Assembly: GCF_015999305.1 (NCBI RefSeq) | Contig: NZ_JAEAGP010000001.1 | Coordinates: 2,879,001-2,943,000 of the forward strand | Source: Erythrobacter sp. YJ-T3-07 | GTDB lineage: Bacteria; Pseudomonadota; Alphaproteobacteria; Sphingomonadales; Sphingomonadaceae | Direction of reading: 5' to 3' | Length of the DNA stretch: 64,000 bases | Shown: piece by piece, positions 41,860 through 50,309 of the stretch | How positions within the stretch are numbered: position 1 is the first letter of the stretch | How the letters are laid out: each line of letters starts with the position of its first letter | The notes under the pieces: model-generated | What the model was told of the DNA's origin: nothing | The model's input: only the letters and a program-made list of their open reading frames with translations | Database searches by the model: none | Translations under genes and position numbers: made by a program

Positions 41860-42989
41860 TGCCCCGGGACATTAATACGCGCCTCGAGAATCTTCGCATC
41901 CGCCGTAAGGGGGTCGACGCCGCCCGATCTGGCCGGGTGACGGCGTCGGTTGCCGATGAGGTATTGCGCAAGAGCGTGATCCAGGAATCCTGGCAACGCC
42001 GTGCCACTGAACAACCTTACACTCGTTATGCACTCGGCGCCATGCAGGCGGTTGACCCCGCCTATACGCAGAAGAGCCACGACGAGGCTGATAGGGTGGC
42101 AAAGCAGCTGCGCAGTGGATTGTCCATTCCGATTGAGATGCGACTGCAGGGCTCGGTTCCGCTCGACGTCCATATTCGAGGCGTCAGCGACGTGGATCTC
42201 CTGGTCATCCGGACCGATTTCCTGCGTTATGACACCTTCGGCGCGTTGGCCACGAGCGGATGGTATAGCCCATCGAGCAAAACGTCCTTGTCGGTGCTTC
42301 GCGACCTGCGCATCGAGTGCGAAGAATTGTTGAAGCGGCGCTATTGGGGGGCGGATGTCGATTGCGACGGCGGCAAGTGCATTGCGCTATCAGGTGGTAG
42401 CTTCGAACGGCCGGTCGATGTGGTTCCGTCCCATTGGCATGATACGGTTGACTATCAGGCATCCCGGTTGGAGCACGAACGCGGCGTCTACATTCTTGAT
42501 AAGAAGATTCCGGACACCTTCTCGAACCTTCCGTTCAAGCACATCAAGCGAGTGAACGAGCGCGACCAATCGTATTTCGGAGGCTTGAAGAAAGCGATCC
42601 GCCTCGTGAAGAACGTGAAGAACGACGCTTCGGATGAGTCGACCGCTGCGAAGCTTCCGAGCTTTGACATCGCTGCACTGATGTATCACGCCGATGAGAC
42701 CAGCCTGAAAGCCGGCTATGTCAATGAACTCCATATCCTGTCGGAGGCACAGCGTTTCCTCGATTGGTGCTATCGAAATAAGGACGATGCTGGTCGGCTG
42801 ACCACACCGGACGGACTTCGCCGAATCTTGGATACCGAGGCCAAGCACAGCGGACTGCTCGCGATCTCCAGCGAACTCGACGACCTCGCGCAGCAGGTGG
42901 CCCGTGAGCAGGGATCGCTCGGGCCATCGCCCTCTTGGTCCAACGTATACTCGACACTTGGAAGTGCGCGAGTTCCCGATGCTGCCTGA
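41859..42989 (+). CDS. CD-NTase cyclic oligonucleotide synthase
   Basis: This 376-residue nucleotidyltransferase has the CD-NTase active site: QGSVPLDV with G98-S99, DVDLL with D111 and D113, and RPVDVVP with the third Asp D187. The C-terminal helical half includes KAIRLVKNVKN and SFDIAALMYHA. It would make a cyclic di- or trinucleotide on phage infection that opens Cap15. Gene pair cap15-cdn with no E1/E2/JAB or HORMA gene is a type I CBASS. The clade of the CD-NTase cannot be decided by eye. Confidence 0.82.
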   Translation: MPRDINTRLENLRIRRKGVDAARSGRVTASVADEVLRKSVIQESWQRRATEQPYTRYALGAMQAVDPAYTQKSHDEADRVAKQLRSGLSIPIEMRLQGSVPLDVHIRGVSDVDLLVIRTDFLRYDTFGALATSGWYSPSSKTSLSVLRDLRIECEELLKRRYWGADVDCDGGKCIALSGGSFERPVDVVPSHWHDTVDYQASRLEHERGVYILDKKIPDTFSNLPFKHIKRVNERDQSYFGGLKKAIRLVKNVKNDASDESTAAKLPSFDIAALMYHADETSLKAGYVNELHILSEAQRFLDWCYRNKDDAGRLTTPDGLRRILDTEAKHSGLLAISSELDDLAQQVAREQGSLGPSPSWSNVYSTLGSARVPDAA

Positions 42990-43097
42990 AATCTTCGTCG
43001 ACGAAGCGTCGGGAGCGGTGAGCTAGCGAGTGTCTTCTGCCCCCTAAACTGAACCAACAACGGCTTCTGGTCATGTTGGCCATGAAAGAGGATGAAT

Positions 43098-44444
43098 ATG
43101 AAGCGCCTGATTTTCTGTTTCGACGGGACCTGGAACAAGTTGTTGCCCGACGTCGCGACCAATGTGGTCCTGACCGCGGCAAGCATTGACCGTGTTGATC
43201 CGGCGGGCGTCCCGCAGGTGATCCATTATGACGAAGGCGTCGGAACAGGCGACCTCGAGCAGATTCGTGGCGGGATGTTCGGCTACGGGCTTATGGACAA
43301 TGTGCGCGAGGCCTATCGCTTCTTGGTTTTCAACTACGATCCTGGCGACGAGATATTCGTTTTCGGGTTCTCGCGCGGTGCTTTCAGCGCGCGAACCTTC
43401 ATCGGTTTCATCAGACACGTCGGCCCATTGCACCGTCTCCATGTCGGTCGGATCGACGAAGCGGTTGGCCTCTACGAAGATCGTCTGAAGGGAAAAGATG
43501 GCTCTGCCGAGGCCATGCGAAAGTTTCGCTCAACATATTCCGACAAGGTGTGCATCGGACAAGGTGATGAAGATTGGCGCTGTTCGAATGTTCCTGATTA
43601 CATAAGTGGGAGCGCTCCGCTCATGACCATCAAGTATCTCGGCGTCTGGGATACGGTCGAGGCCATGGGCATTCCCGAGATCATTCCCGGAAGCGACTGG
43701 TTCAATCGCGAATACGATTATCATGACGCATCACTGGACACCTTCGTCGAGAGCGCGCGCCATGCGGTTGCGATCGACGAACGTCGCAAGCTCTTCCCTG
43801 TCGTTCGCTTTGACGATGTTGATCAGCTTAATGCGAGCCGCGGCTTCGATAGCAGCAGCGACGACGCTCCTTATCAGGAGCGGTGGTTTCCGGGTGTTCA
43901 CGGATCGATCGGTGGCGGTGGCGACATCCGCGGACTTTCCGATGACGCTCTCATGTGGGTCTTGACGGGTGCGAAGAGAGCCGGACTGCGATTGGACACC
44001 GCCCGGGGAACCAGGATTCACGGCTTGCGGCCAGACCCTTTCGCGCCGTTGGTCAACGAAGCAGATCCGGAGTTCAGTGTAACTGGGTTGATAAAGGGCG
44101 ACCGTGACGGTCCGCAGCATCTATGGCAGCTATCCAATAGCGCCATCCGCCGCTGGCAAATTCCCGCTAGTGCATTAGGTGGCGAAGCCTACCGACCCGG
44201 CACGCTCGATAATGTGAAGCAGGAACTTAACGCTTTGGGTCCTTGGAGCTTCGAGCCGCCCACCGACCTAGTGACGGAAGAAAAAGTGGGTATCGGCGAT
44301 TCCCTCAGCAAGTTTGCCCATAAGCACTATGGCGATGCCGAGCTATGGCCCGAGATCTACGAGGCCAACCGAGATCGCATCCTCGACGAGGACGAGATAT
44401 TTCCTGGTCTTTCAGTCCGGATACCCCGTCGCTCACCAAGCTGA
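43098..44444 (+). CDS. DUF2235 alpha/beta hydrolase with C-terminal LysM domain
   Basis: ATG 43098 has gagg six bases upstream. The product has 448 residues. The N-terminal domain is DUF2235 (T6SS Tle1-like phospholipase family): CFDGTWNKLLP near the start, FGFSRGAFSAR with nucleophile Ser92, and LGVWDTVEAMG. The last ~60 residues are a LysM-like segment (GDSLSKFAHKHYGDAELWPEIY) that binds peptidoglycan or chitin-like sugars. It follows the CBASS genes after 108 bases. It may be an extra membrane-damaging effector, but could equally be unrelated cargo. Confidence 0.8.
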   Translation: MKRLIFCFDGTWNKLLPDVATNVVLTAASIDRVDPAGVPQVIHYDEGVGTGDLEQIRGGMFGYGLMDNVREAYRFLVFNYDPGDEIFVFGFSRGAFSARTFIGFIRHVGPLHRLHVGRIDEAVGLYEDRLKGKDGSAEAMRKFRSTYSDKVCIGQGDEDWRCSNVPDYISGSAPLMTIKYLGVWDTVEAMGIPEIIPGSDWFNREYDYHDASLDTFVESARHAVAIDERRKLFPVVRFDDVDQLNASRGFDSSSDDAPYQERWFPGVHGSIGGGGDIRGLSDDALMWVLTGAKRAGLRLDTARGTRIHGLRPDPFAPLVNEADPEFSVTGLIKGDRDGPQHLWQLSNSAIRRWQIPASALGGEAYRPGTLDNVKQELNALGPWSFEPPTDLVTEEKVGIGDSLSKFAHKHYGDAELWPEIYEANRDRILDEDEIFPGLSVRIPRRSPS

Positions 44445-44461
44445 CGCAATTTAGAAGAAAG

Positions 44462-44488
44462 GCCCCTCATTCTGCAAAAATGAGGGGC
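44462..44488 (-). terminator. Terminator of tRNA-Cys
   Basis: A perfect 10-base stem (gcccctcatt / aatgaggggc) with a 7-base loop is followed on the minus strand by ctttcttc. It lies 25 bases after the tRNA 3' end. It could also stop rightward reading from the DUF2235 gene. Confidence 0.65.
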
Positions 44489-44512
44489 TCTTGGTGCAAT
44501 ATGATAGTCGCG

Positions 44513-44586
44513 TGGAGGCCCGAGCCGGAATCGAACCGGCGTGCAAGGATTTGCAGTCCTCTGCGTAACCACTCCGCCATCGGGCC
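44513..44586 (-). tRNA. tRNA-Cys (GCA)
   Basis: The minus strand folds as a cloverleaf: acceptor GGCCCGA / TCGGGCC, D arm with GGAGTGGTTA, anticodon loop CTGCAAA (GCA, Cys), T arm GGTTCGATTCC, discriminator T, encoded CCA at 44515-44513. It is the boundary between accessory DNA (left) and core genes (right). Confidence 0.95.
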
Positions 44587-44737
44587 CCGCTGCTCACGGG
44601 CTTGGCGCGAAGCGGGCCATCTAGCGGGATGATCGCGGCAGTTCAATCGCCTTTCGGTCTCTAATGTCGCGCCCGCCCTTTCTATGGCCGCAGCCGGGTG
44701 TCTTCACATCGCCGCCCCCTTGTATAAGGAAGCCGCC

Positions 44738-45514
44738 ATGACGATCGCTGCCATGCTTGAACCGATCGCCGGCAACGGCGAGACCGTAACCCTCCCCGCT
44801 CACGAGTGGATGCAGGGGCGCACGCTTTATGGCGGGGCGAGCGCGCTGATTGCGTACACCGCAGCGATCCGCGCCTTCCCCGATCTGCCCCCGCTGCGCT
44901 CTGCCCAGGTGGCGTTCGTCGCCCCGGTCGGCGCCGAGGTGACCCCGCATGCGAGCATCATCCGGCAGGGGCGCAACGTCACGCAGGTGCGCGTCGACCT
45001 GCTGGTGGAGGGCAGCCCCGCGCTGACATCCTTCTGGCTGTTCGGTGCTTCGCGCGAGGCCAATGCGGTCCACGCCGCCGAGCCGATCGCCCCCGCTCCG
45101 ATCCCGATCGACGAGGCCGAGCGGCTGATGGAGGGCCAGGGCCCGGCCTTCATCCAGAACAATTACGAACTCCGCCGCGCAGCGCCGTCGGGCGGTGAAG
45201 GCGGGCCGGTGGTCCGCCGCTGGCTGCGCCTCAAGGGCGGCGACGACCTCGACCCGACCAGCCGCCTGATCCTGATCGGCGACACCATGCCGCCCGGCGC
45301 AATGCGCGCGATGCAGCGCCCCGGCCCGGTCAGCTCGATGAACTGGGCGATCAACCTGCTCGATCCGCTGGCGCAGACGCGCGACGGCTGGTGGATCGCG
45401 GAAGCCGCGAGCGACCACGCCGACCACGGCTATTCGAGCGAACGGCTGCGCCTGTGGGACGCCGACGGGCGCCTAGTGATGATCAGCCAGCAGGCGGCCG
45501 CGGTGTTCGGCTGA
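44738..45514 (+). CDS. Acyl-CoA thioesterase (TesB-like double hot-dog)
   Basis: ATG 44738 is preceded by aagga. The product has 258 residues with two hot-dog repeats: residues ~1-110 (HEWMQGRTLYGGASALIAYTA, QVAFVAPVGAEVTPHASIIRQGRNV) and ~135-258 (SSMNWAINLLDPLAQ, YSSERLRLWDADGRLV). The Asp/Gln/Thr triad of TesB-type thioesterases is in the second repeat region (SMNWAINL and SDHADHGYSS). It hydrolyses acyl-CoA esters in the cytosol. Single gene; no operon partner close by. Confidence 0.8.
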   Translation: MTIAAMLEPIAGNGETVTLPAHEWMQGRTLYGGASALIAYTAAIRAFPDLPPLRSAQVAFVAPVGAEVTPHASIIRQGRNVTQVRVDLLVEGSPALTSFWLFGASREANAVHAAEPIAPAPIPIDEAERLMEGQGPAFIQNNYELRRAAPSGGEGGPVVRRWLRLKGGDDLDPTSRLILIGDTMPPGAMRAMQRPGPVSSMNWAINLLDPLAQTRDGWWIAEAASDHADHGYSSERLRLWDADGRLVMISQQAAAVFG

Positions 45515-45626
45515 GATACCGCAAGCTCCCCTCCCTAGCGGGGGGGGGGCCAGCCATCGGCCGAAGTACACCCCCTCCCAGCCTCCCCCTCAAGTGGGAG
45601 GAGTTTGCAGCCTCAAGGACAGAGGT

Positions 45627-46823
45627 TCACGCGGCATCCGTGAAGTTCGGCGCGCGCTTGGCCATCCCGGCCATCACCGCTTCGATCTGGTTGGGCTGGC
45701 GGATGATGACGGCTTGCTCCTCGCTTTCGGCCATCAGCATGTCCTCGCCCGTCTCGTCGTGCATCCGGTTATGCAGCCGCTTGGCCGCGCGCACTGCGTC
45801 CGGGTTGCGCTGGGCGATGGTCGCGGCGATCTCCTTGGCCATGGCCAGCGGATCGTCCGACACATGCGTCGCGAGGCCCAGCACCTGCGCCTCCTCACCC
45901 GAGAACTCGCGGTTGGTGTAAACCAGCTCGCGCAGCACATCGTCGCGCACCAGTCCGCGCCATAACTGGTATCCGCCCATGTCGGGGACCAGCCCCCACT
46001 TCATTTCCATGATCGCCATCCGCGCGTCGGGTGCGGCGACGCGGATGTCCGCCCCGCTGGCGATCTGCATCCCGCCGCCGAAGCACACCCCGTGCACCGC
46101 CGCGATCACCGGCATGGGCAGCTTGCGCCAGACGGTCGCGACCTGCTGGAATTTATTCGAATCGCCGTGCGTGCGGTCGGTCAGCTTGGGCTCGTCCGGA
46201 TCGGGAGCGCGGGCGAAGCTGGAAGTGTCGAGCCCGGCGCAAAAGCTGCGCCCCTCGCCAGACAGCACCACCACACGCACATCCTTGCGCTCCATCAGCG
46301 ATTCGCCCGCGGCAATGATCGCCTCGAACATAGCCGGGTCGAGCGCGTTCATCTTGTCCGGCCGGTTGAGGCGGACATGCGCCACGCCATCCTCGCCGAT
46401 CTCCACCGCGACCCGCTGTTCCTCAACCTGCGATGCCATGCCTGAACTCTCCCGTTGTTCGCTCGTTTGAAACCGTTCGGATGGTTCGTTGCGCAAGGGC
46501 GCGGCGCTGTCCAGCCTGTATCCCGCCCCATCGGTGGCGATCATCGCCGCAAGGCCGACGGTCTCAAGCTTGCGCCGCAGCCGCGCGACATGGACTGCGA
46601 CGCGGTTGGTGCCGGGCTCGAAAGGGAGCCGCCAGACATCCTGCAGAAGCGCGCGCTGGCTGACCGTGGCTCCCGGCGTTTCCGCCAACCGCCAGAGCAG
46701 CGCAAACTCGCGCGGGTGCAGCGCGAGCCAACGGTCGCGCACATGCGCATCGCGATGGAACAGGTCGAGCCGCAACGGACCCGCCTCCATCCACCTCGCA
46801 ATGAATTGCTGCGCTGCGTGCAC
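45627..46823 (-). CDS. Winged-helix domain fused in frame to crotonase/enoyl-CoA hydratase
   Basis: One open frame of 398 residues. Residues ~1-105 are an OmpR/PhoB-type winged helix (LHPREFALLWRLAETPGATVSQ, then NRVAVHVARLRRKLE and GAGYRLD). Residues 128-398 are a crotonase: LNRPDKMNALDPAMF, AAVHGVCFGGGMQIASGADIRV (oxyanion-hole GGG), and EMKWGLVPDMGG. There is no stop between the two. ATG 46442 (residue 128) has gggaga upstream, so the crotonase may also be made alone. Without the fusion this would be a two-gene operon. Confidence 0.7.
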   Translation of the reverse strand: MHAAQQFIARWMEAGPLRLDLFHRDAHVRDRWLALHPREFALLWRLAETPGATVSQRALLQDVWRLPFEPGTNRVAVHVARLRRKLETVGLAAMIATDGAGYRLDSAAPLRNEPSERFQTSEQRESSGMASQVEEQRVAVEIGEDGVAHVRLNRPDKMNALDPAMFEAIIAAGESLMERKDVRVVVLSGEGRSFCAGLDTSSFARAPDPDEPKLTDRTHGDSNKFQQVATVWRKLPMPVIAAVHGVCFGGGMQIASGADIRVAAPDARMAIMEMKWGLVPDMGGYQLWRGLVRDDVLRELVYTNREFSGEEAQVLGLATHVSDDPLAMAKEIAATIAQRNPDAVRAAKRLHNRMHDETGEDMLMAESEEQAVIIRQPNQIEAVMAGMAKRAPNFTDAA

Positions 46824-46941
46824 GCGCCCCTGCCGCCCGCTGCCTCCACCAGGACATGCACCGTGGCACGTAGTTTACCTTATTGGAAAACAGGAACACT
46901 CCGGAACGGATGTATACCGGTTCAGGCTTGGGCGACGGTCC

Positions 46942-48129
46942 CTAGGCGTTCGATCGCTGGAGGAAGCGCTTGATATTGCGCGCGGCCTGCCGGATGCGCT
47001 GCTCGTTCTCGACCATCGCGATGCGGACGTAGCCCTCGCCCTCCTCGCCGTAGCCGATGCCTGCTGCGACCGCGACGCCCGCCTGCTCCAGCAGCTGCTT
47101 GGAGAAGTCGAGGCTGCCCATATGCTCGAAGCCCGGTGGCAGCGGAGCCCACGCGAACATGCTCGCGGGCGGAGAGGGAATCTCCCACCCGGCACGGGTA
47201 AAGCTCTCCACCATCACGTCGCGCCGCCGCTGGTAACGCAGGCGGTTTTCCTCGACGATGTCCTGCGGGCCGTTCAATGCCGCGCAGGCCGCCGCCTGAA
47301 TCGGCGTGAACGCGCCGTAGTCGAGATAGGATTTCACCCGCGTCAGCGCCGCGATCAGCGTCGGGTTGCCGACCGCGAAGCCCATCCGCCACCCGGCCAT
47401 CGAATAGGTCTTCGACATCGAAGTGAACTCGACCGCGACTTCCTTCGCGCCCGAAACTTCGAGGATCGAGCGGGTCGGCTTGCCGTCGTAATAGAGTTCG
47501 GAATAGGCGAGGTCGGACAGCACCCACACCTCGTTCTCCCGCGCCCACTTCACCAGCCGTTCGTAGAACGCCAGGTCGACCGTCTCGGCGGTCGGGTTGG
47601 ACGGGTAGTTGACCACCAGCACGCTCGGCCGGGGCGAGGTGTAGGCCATCGCCTGATCCAGCGCTTCCCAGTATTCCTCGTTCGGCGTGGTCGGCACAGA
47701 GCGGATCGTCGCGCCCGCGATGATGAAGCCATAGGTGTGGATCGGGTAGGACGGGCTCGGCGCCAGCACCACGTCGCCCGGTGCGACGATCGCGGTCGCC
47801 ATCGAGGAGAGGCCTTCCTTCGAGCCCATCGTCACCACCACCTCGCGCTCGGGATCGAGCTCGACCCCGAATCGCCGCGCGTAGTAATTAGCCTGCGCCT
47901 TGCGCAGCCCGGGAATGCCGCGCGACTGGCTGTAGCCGTGGGCGGATGCCTTGCCCGCAACCTCGCACAGCTTGTCGATCACATGCTGCGGCGGGGGGTG
48001 ATCGGGATTGCCCATGCCCAGGTCGATGATGTCGCGGCCCGCCGCGCGCGCCGCATGGCGCATCGCGTTGACCTCGGCGATCACGTAGGGCGGCAGGCGC
48101 CGCATCCGGTAGAATTGCTCGTCGCTCAA
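46942..48129 (-). CDS. Class I/II PLP aminotransferase (AlaC/LL-DAP-aminotransferase-like)
   Basis: TTG 48129 is the likely start (ggagcacagc upstream gives a clear site); the frame runs on to 48240 without an ATG until there. The product has 395 residues. PLP sites: VVNYPSNPTAE near 190, DLAYSELYYDG near 220, and the Schiff-base lysine in SMSKTYSMAGWRMGF near 255. The closest families are AlaC-type alanine or LL-diaminopimelate aminotransferases. It faces away from phaC with ~148 bases between starts. Confidence 0.8.
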   Translation of the reverse strand: MSDEQFYRMRRLPPYVIAEVNAMRHAARAAGRDIIDLGMGNPDHPPPQHVIDKLCEVAGKASAHGYSQSRGIPGLRKAQANYYARRFGVELDPEREVVVTMGSKEGLSSMATAIVAPGDVVLAPSPSYPIHTYGFIIAGATIRSVPTTPNEEYWEALDQAMAYTSPRPSVLVVNYPSNPTAETVDLAFYERLVKWARENEVWVLSDLAYSELYYDGKPTRSILEVSGAKEVAVEFTSMSKTYSMAGWRMGFAVGNPTLIAALTRVKSYLDYGAFTPIQAAACAALNGPQDIVEENRLRYQRRRDVMVESFTRAGWEIPSPPASMFAWAPLPPGFEHMGSLDFSKQLLEQAGVAVAAGIGYGEEGEGYVRIAMVENEQRIRQAARNIKRFLQRSNA

Positions 48130-48276
48130 GCTGTGCTCCCGCTCGCTCGGTTCGTTTCGTCCTTTCTGGAACGCCGCGCGCTTCTGTGCAATTGAAGCTT
48201 GAGAGAGGACGCCCAGAAATTTCTTTGCACGCCCAAGCATGCGGTTGGCGGGAAATTGACCAGAAGGACCGATGCG

Positions 48277-50193
48277 ATGGCCAAGGATTCATCCGATCCA
48301 GCCGAGGGGAACATGTTCTCCGCGATGCTGGAGGCGCAGGCGCGCTGGACGCAGATGATGCTCGCGCCGCTCGCCACCCCGGACCACAGCGATGCGGATG
48401 GCGCTGCGGATGACACGCCGCCCGCGCTCGCCGATCTTCAGAAATGGGCGGAGAACGCGACCCGGCTGCAGACCATGTGGCTAGAATTCTGCCAAACCCA
48501 CGCGATCGAGGCGACCAGCGATATGATGGCGGGGGATCCCGCCCAGTGGCCCGCGAAGTGGTTCTCGATGTTCGAAAGCTGGACCCAGCAGCTCCCCTTC
48601 GCAGACCCTGCCGAACAGCAGCGCTGGTGGGCGGAAAGCGCGCAGCTGTGGCAGGCGCTGATGCTTCCGCAAGGCGATCAGGGCGGCGAGGCCGGGGCGG
48701 CGAGCCCGAATCTGCCGCGCGAAGATCGGCGCTTCGCCGATCCGCGATGGCGCGAACAGCCGGTCTATGCGCTGATCCACCAGACCTATCTGCTACTCAG
48801 CGAGCGGGTGGAGACGATGGTCGAGCAGATGGACAACATCGATCCGGCCAAGCGCGAACAGCTCAAATTCGCGACCCAGGCGATGGCCGAAGCGCTCAGC
48901 CCCGCGAACTTCCCTGCGACCAATCCGATCGTGCTCGACCGGATCATGGAGACCCGCGGCGAAAGTCTGGTCAAGGGGATGCAGAACCTGCTGCAGGATC
49001 TGCAGAAGGGCCAGCTGACCCATTCCGACCCGCAGGCCTTCGTGGTGGGCGAGAATATCGCGACCACGCCGGGCAAGGTGATCTACGAGACGCCGCTGTT
49101 CCAGCTGATCCAGTACGACCCGAGCACGGAAAAGGTGCTGTCGGTGCCGCTGGTGATCTTCCCGCCGTGGATCAACCGGTTCTACATCCTCGATCTCAAC
49201 GAGAAGAAGAGCTTCGTGAAATGGGCTGTCGACCAGGGTTTGACCGTGTTCATGGTCAGCTGGAAATCGGCCGACTCTTCGATGAAGGACGTGGTATGGG
49301 ACGATTACATCGCCGCCCAGATCGAGGCGATCGACCATGTCCGCAAGCGTCTGCGCCAGCCCGCCGTCCATACGATCGGCTATTGCGTCGCGGGGACCAC
49401 GCTGGCCGCGACGCTCGCGGTGATGGCCGCGAAGGGTGAGGCCGACAAGGTCAAGAGCGCGACCTTCTTCACCGCGCAGGTCGATTTCGACGATGCGGGC
49501 GATCTGCTCCACTTCATCGACGATCACCAGCTGACCACGATCAAGGGGCTGGAGCGCGACGGCTATGTCGACGGGCGCTACATGGCGGCGACCTTCAACC
49601 TGCTGCGCGGCAACGACCTTATCTGGAACTACGTCGTGCGCAATTACCTGCTGGGCGAGGATCACACCGCGTTCGACCTGCTCCACTGGAATGGCGATGT
49701 CACCAACCTGCCCGCCAAGTGGCATCGCAATTATCTGCAGGATCTTTATCGCGACAACCTGCTGGTGAAGCCCGGCAGGCTGGAGGCGCTGGGCGAGGCG
49801 ATCGACCTGACCAGGGTCGACGTGCCGACCTACATCCAGGCAGGCAAGGATGATCATATCGCGCCCGTGACCAGCGTCTGGAAGTTGACCGAGCATTTCA
49901 CCGGCCCCACGCGCTTCGTCCTGGCAGGATCGGGCCACATCGCCGGGGTCGTCAATCCGCCCGCTGCGGGCAAATACCAGTACTGGATCAACGAGGACGA
50001 AAGCGTCGGCAGCCTCGACGAGTTTCGCAAGGGTGCGACGGAGCATCCGGGCAGCTGGTGGCCCGACTGGATCGAGTGGATCCGCAGCCATGACGACAGG
50101 GAGATCCCCGCGCGGGGCAAGCGCAAGCCGGGCAGCGGCAAGACCGACACGGTAATCGAACCTGCCCCGGGGCGCTACGTAAAAACCCGGTAG
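48277..50193 (+). CDS. phaC: Class I polyhydroxyalkanoate synthase
   Basis: From ATG 48277 the product has 638 residues. The N-terminal domain (~1-200, Trp- and Gln-rich) is typical of class I synthases. The catalytic domain has IGYCVAGTT with Cys370 (lipase-box Cys instead of Ser), the catalytic Asp in AGKDDHIAP (about 525) and His in GSGHIAG (about 554). It polymerises (R)-3-hydroxyacyl-CoA into storage granules. The next gene is the phasin. Confidence 0.93.
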   Translation: MAKDSSDPAEGNMFSAMLEAQARWTQMMLAPLATPDHSDADGAADDTPPALADLQKWAENATRLQTMWLEFCQTHAIEATSDMMAGDPAQWPAKWFSMFESWTQQLPFADPAEQQRWWAESAQLWQALMLPQGDQGGEAGAASPNLPREDRRFADPRWREQPVYALIHQTYLLLSERVETMVEQMDNIDPAKREQLKFATQAMAEALSPANFPATNPIVLDRIMETRGESLVKGMQNLLQDLQKGQLTHSDPQAFVVGENIATTPGKVIYETPLFQLIQYDPSTEKVLSVPLVIFPPWINRFYILDLNEKKSFVKWAVDQGLTVFMVSWKSADSSMKDVVWDDYIAAQIEAIDHVRKRLRQPAVHTIGYCVAGTTLAATLAVMAAKGEADKVKSATFFTAQVDFDDAGDLLHFIDDHQLTTIKGLERDGYVDGRYMAATFNLLRGNDLIWNYVVRNYLLGEDHTAFDLLHWNGDVTNLPAKWHRNYLQDLYRDNLLVKPGRLEALGEAIDLTRVDVPTYIQAGKDDHIAPVTSVWKLTEHFTGPTRFVLAGSGHIAGVVNPPAAGKYQYWINEDESVGSLDEFRKGATEHPGSWWPDWIEWIRSHDDREIPARGKRKPGSGKTDTVIEPAPGRYVKTR

Positions 50194-50222
50194 AGGGCCC
50201 ATTTCCCCTCGGTAAACCGCGA

Positions 50223-50280
50223 TTTGTGCACTGCACAAAAATTGCTTGAATTCGCATTGCACAATCGCTATTTGTGCAAT
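50223..50280. promoter_or_regulatory. Two PhaR-like palindromes upstream of the phasin gene
   Basis: TTTGTGCACTGCACAAA (50223-50239) is a perfect 17-base palindrome. ATTGCACAA (50256-50264) and TTGTGCAAT (50272-50280) form a second one with a 7-base spacer. Both share the TTGTGCA core; they lie between phaC and the phasin start and look like operators for the PHA repressor PhaR. Confidence 0.6.
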
Positions 50281-50309
50281 GCAGCAAGTAGTAAGAGGTT
50301 TCCGTTCAG

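Larger units (their letters stand above)
1..44512. mobile_element. Genomic island / integrative element abutting tRNA-Cys (left end outside window)
   Basis: Everything left of the tRNA-Cys gene is accessory: transposon genes, nucleases, toxin-antitoxin, metal resistance and CBASS. Everything to the right is housekeeping. The boundary falls at the 3' end of the tRNA, the normal attB of tRNA-targeting integrases. No integrase, relaxase or type IV secretion gene is visible, so the recombination module would lie left of position 1. I did not find a second copy of the tRNA 3' end inside the window. The island looks composite (a Tn7-like end at about 1.6 kb, a separate metal block, two defence blocks) and may have been built in several steps. 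Confidence 0.5.

Noticed and set aside
43098..44444. Type VI secretion effector
   Set aside because: DUF2235 matches the family, but no vgrG, hcp or immunity gene is in the window.
45540..45550. Run of ten G after the thioesterase gene
   Set aside because: Part of a GC-rich imperfect hairpin in a 112-base gap; too little to call a terminator or switch.
48793..50262. 489-codon open frame on the minus strand opposite phaC
   Set aside because: Antisense to the PHA synthase with intact catalytic residues; no domain seen in the shadow.
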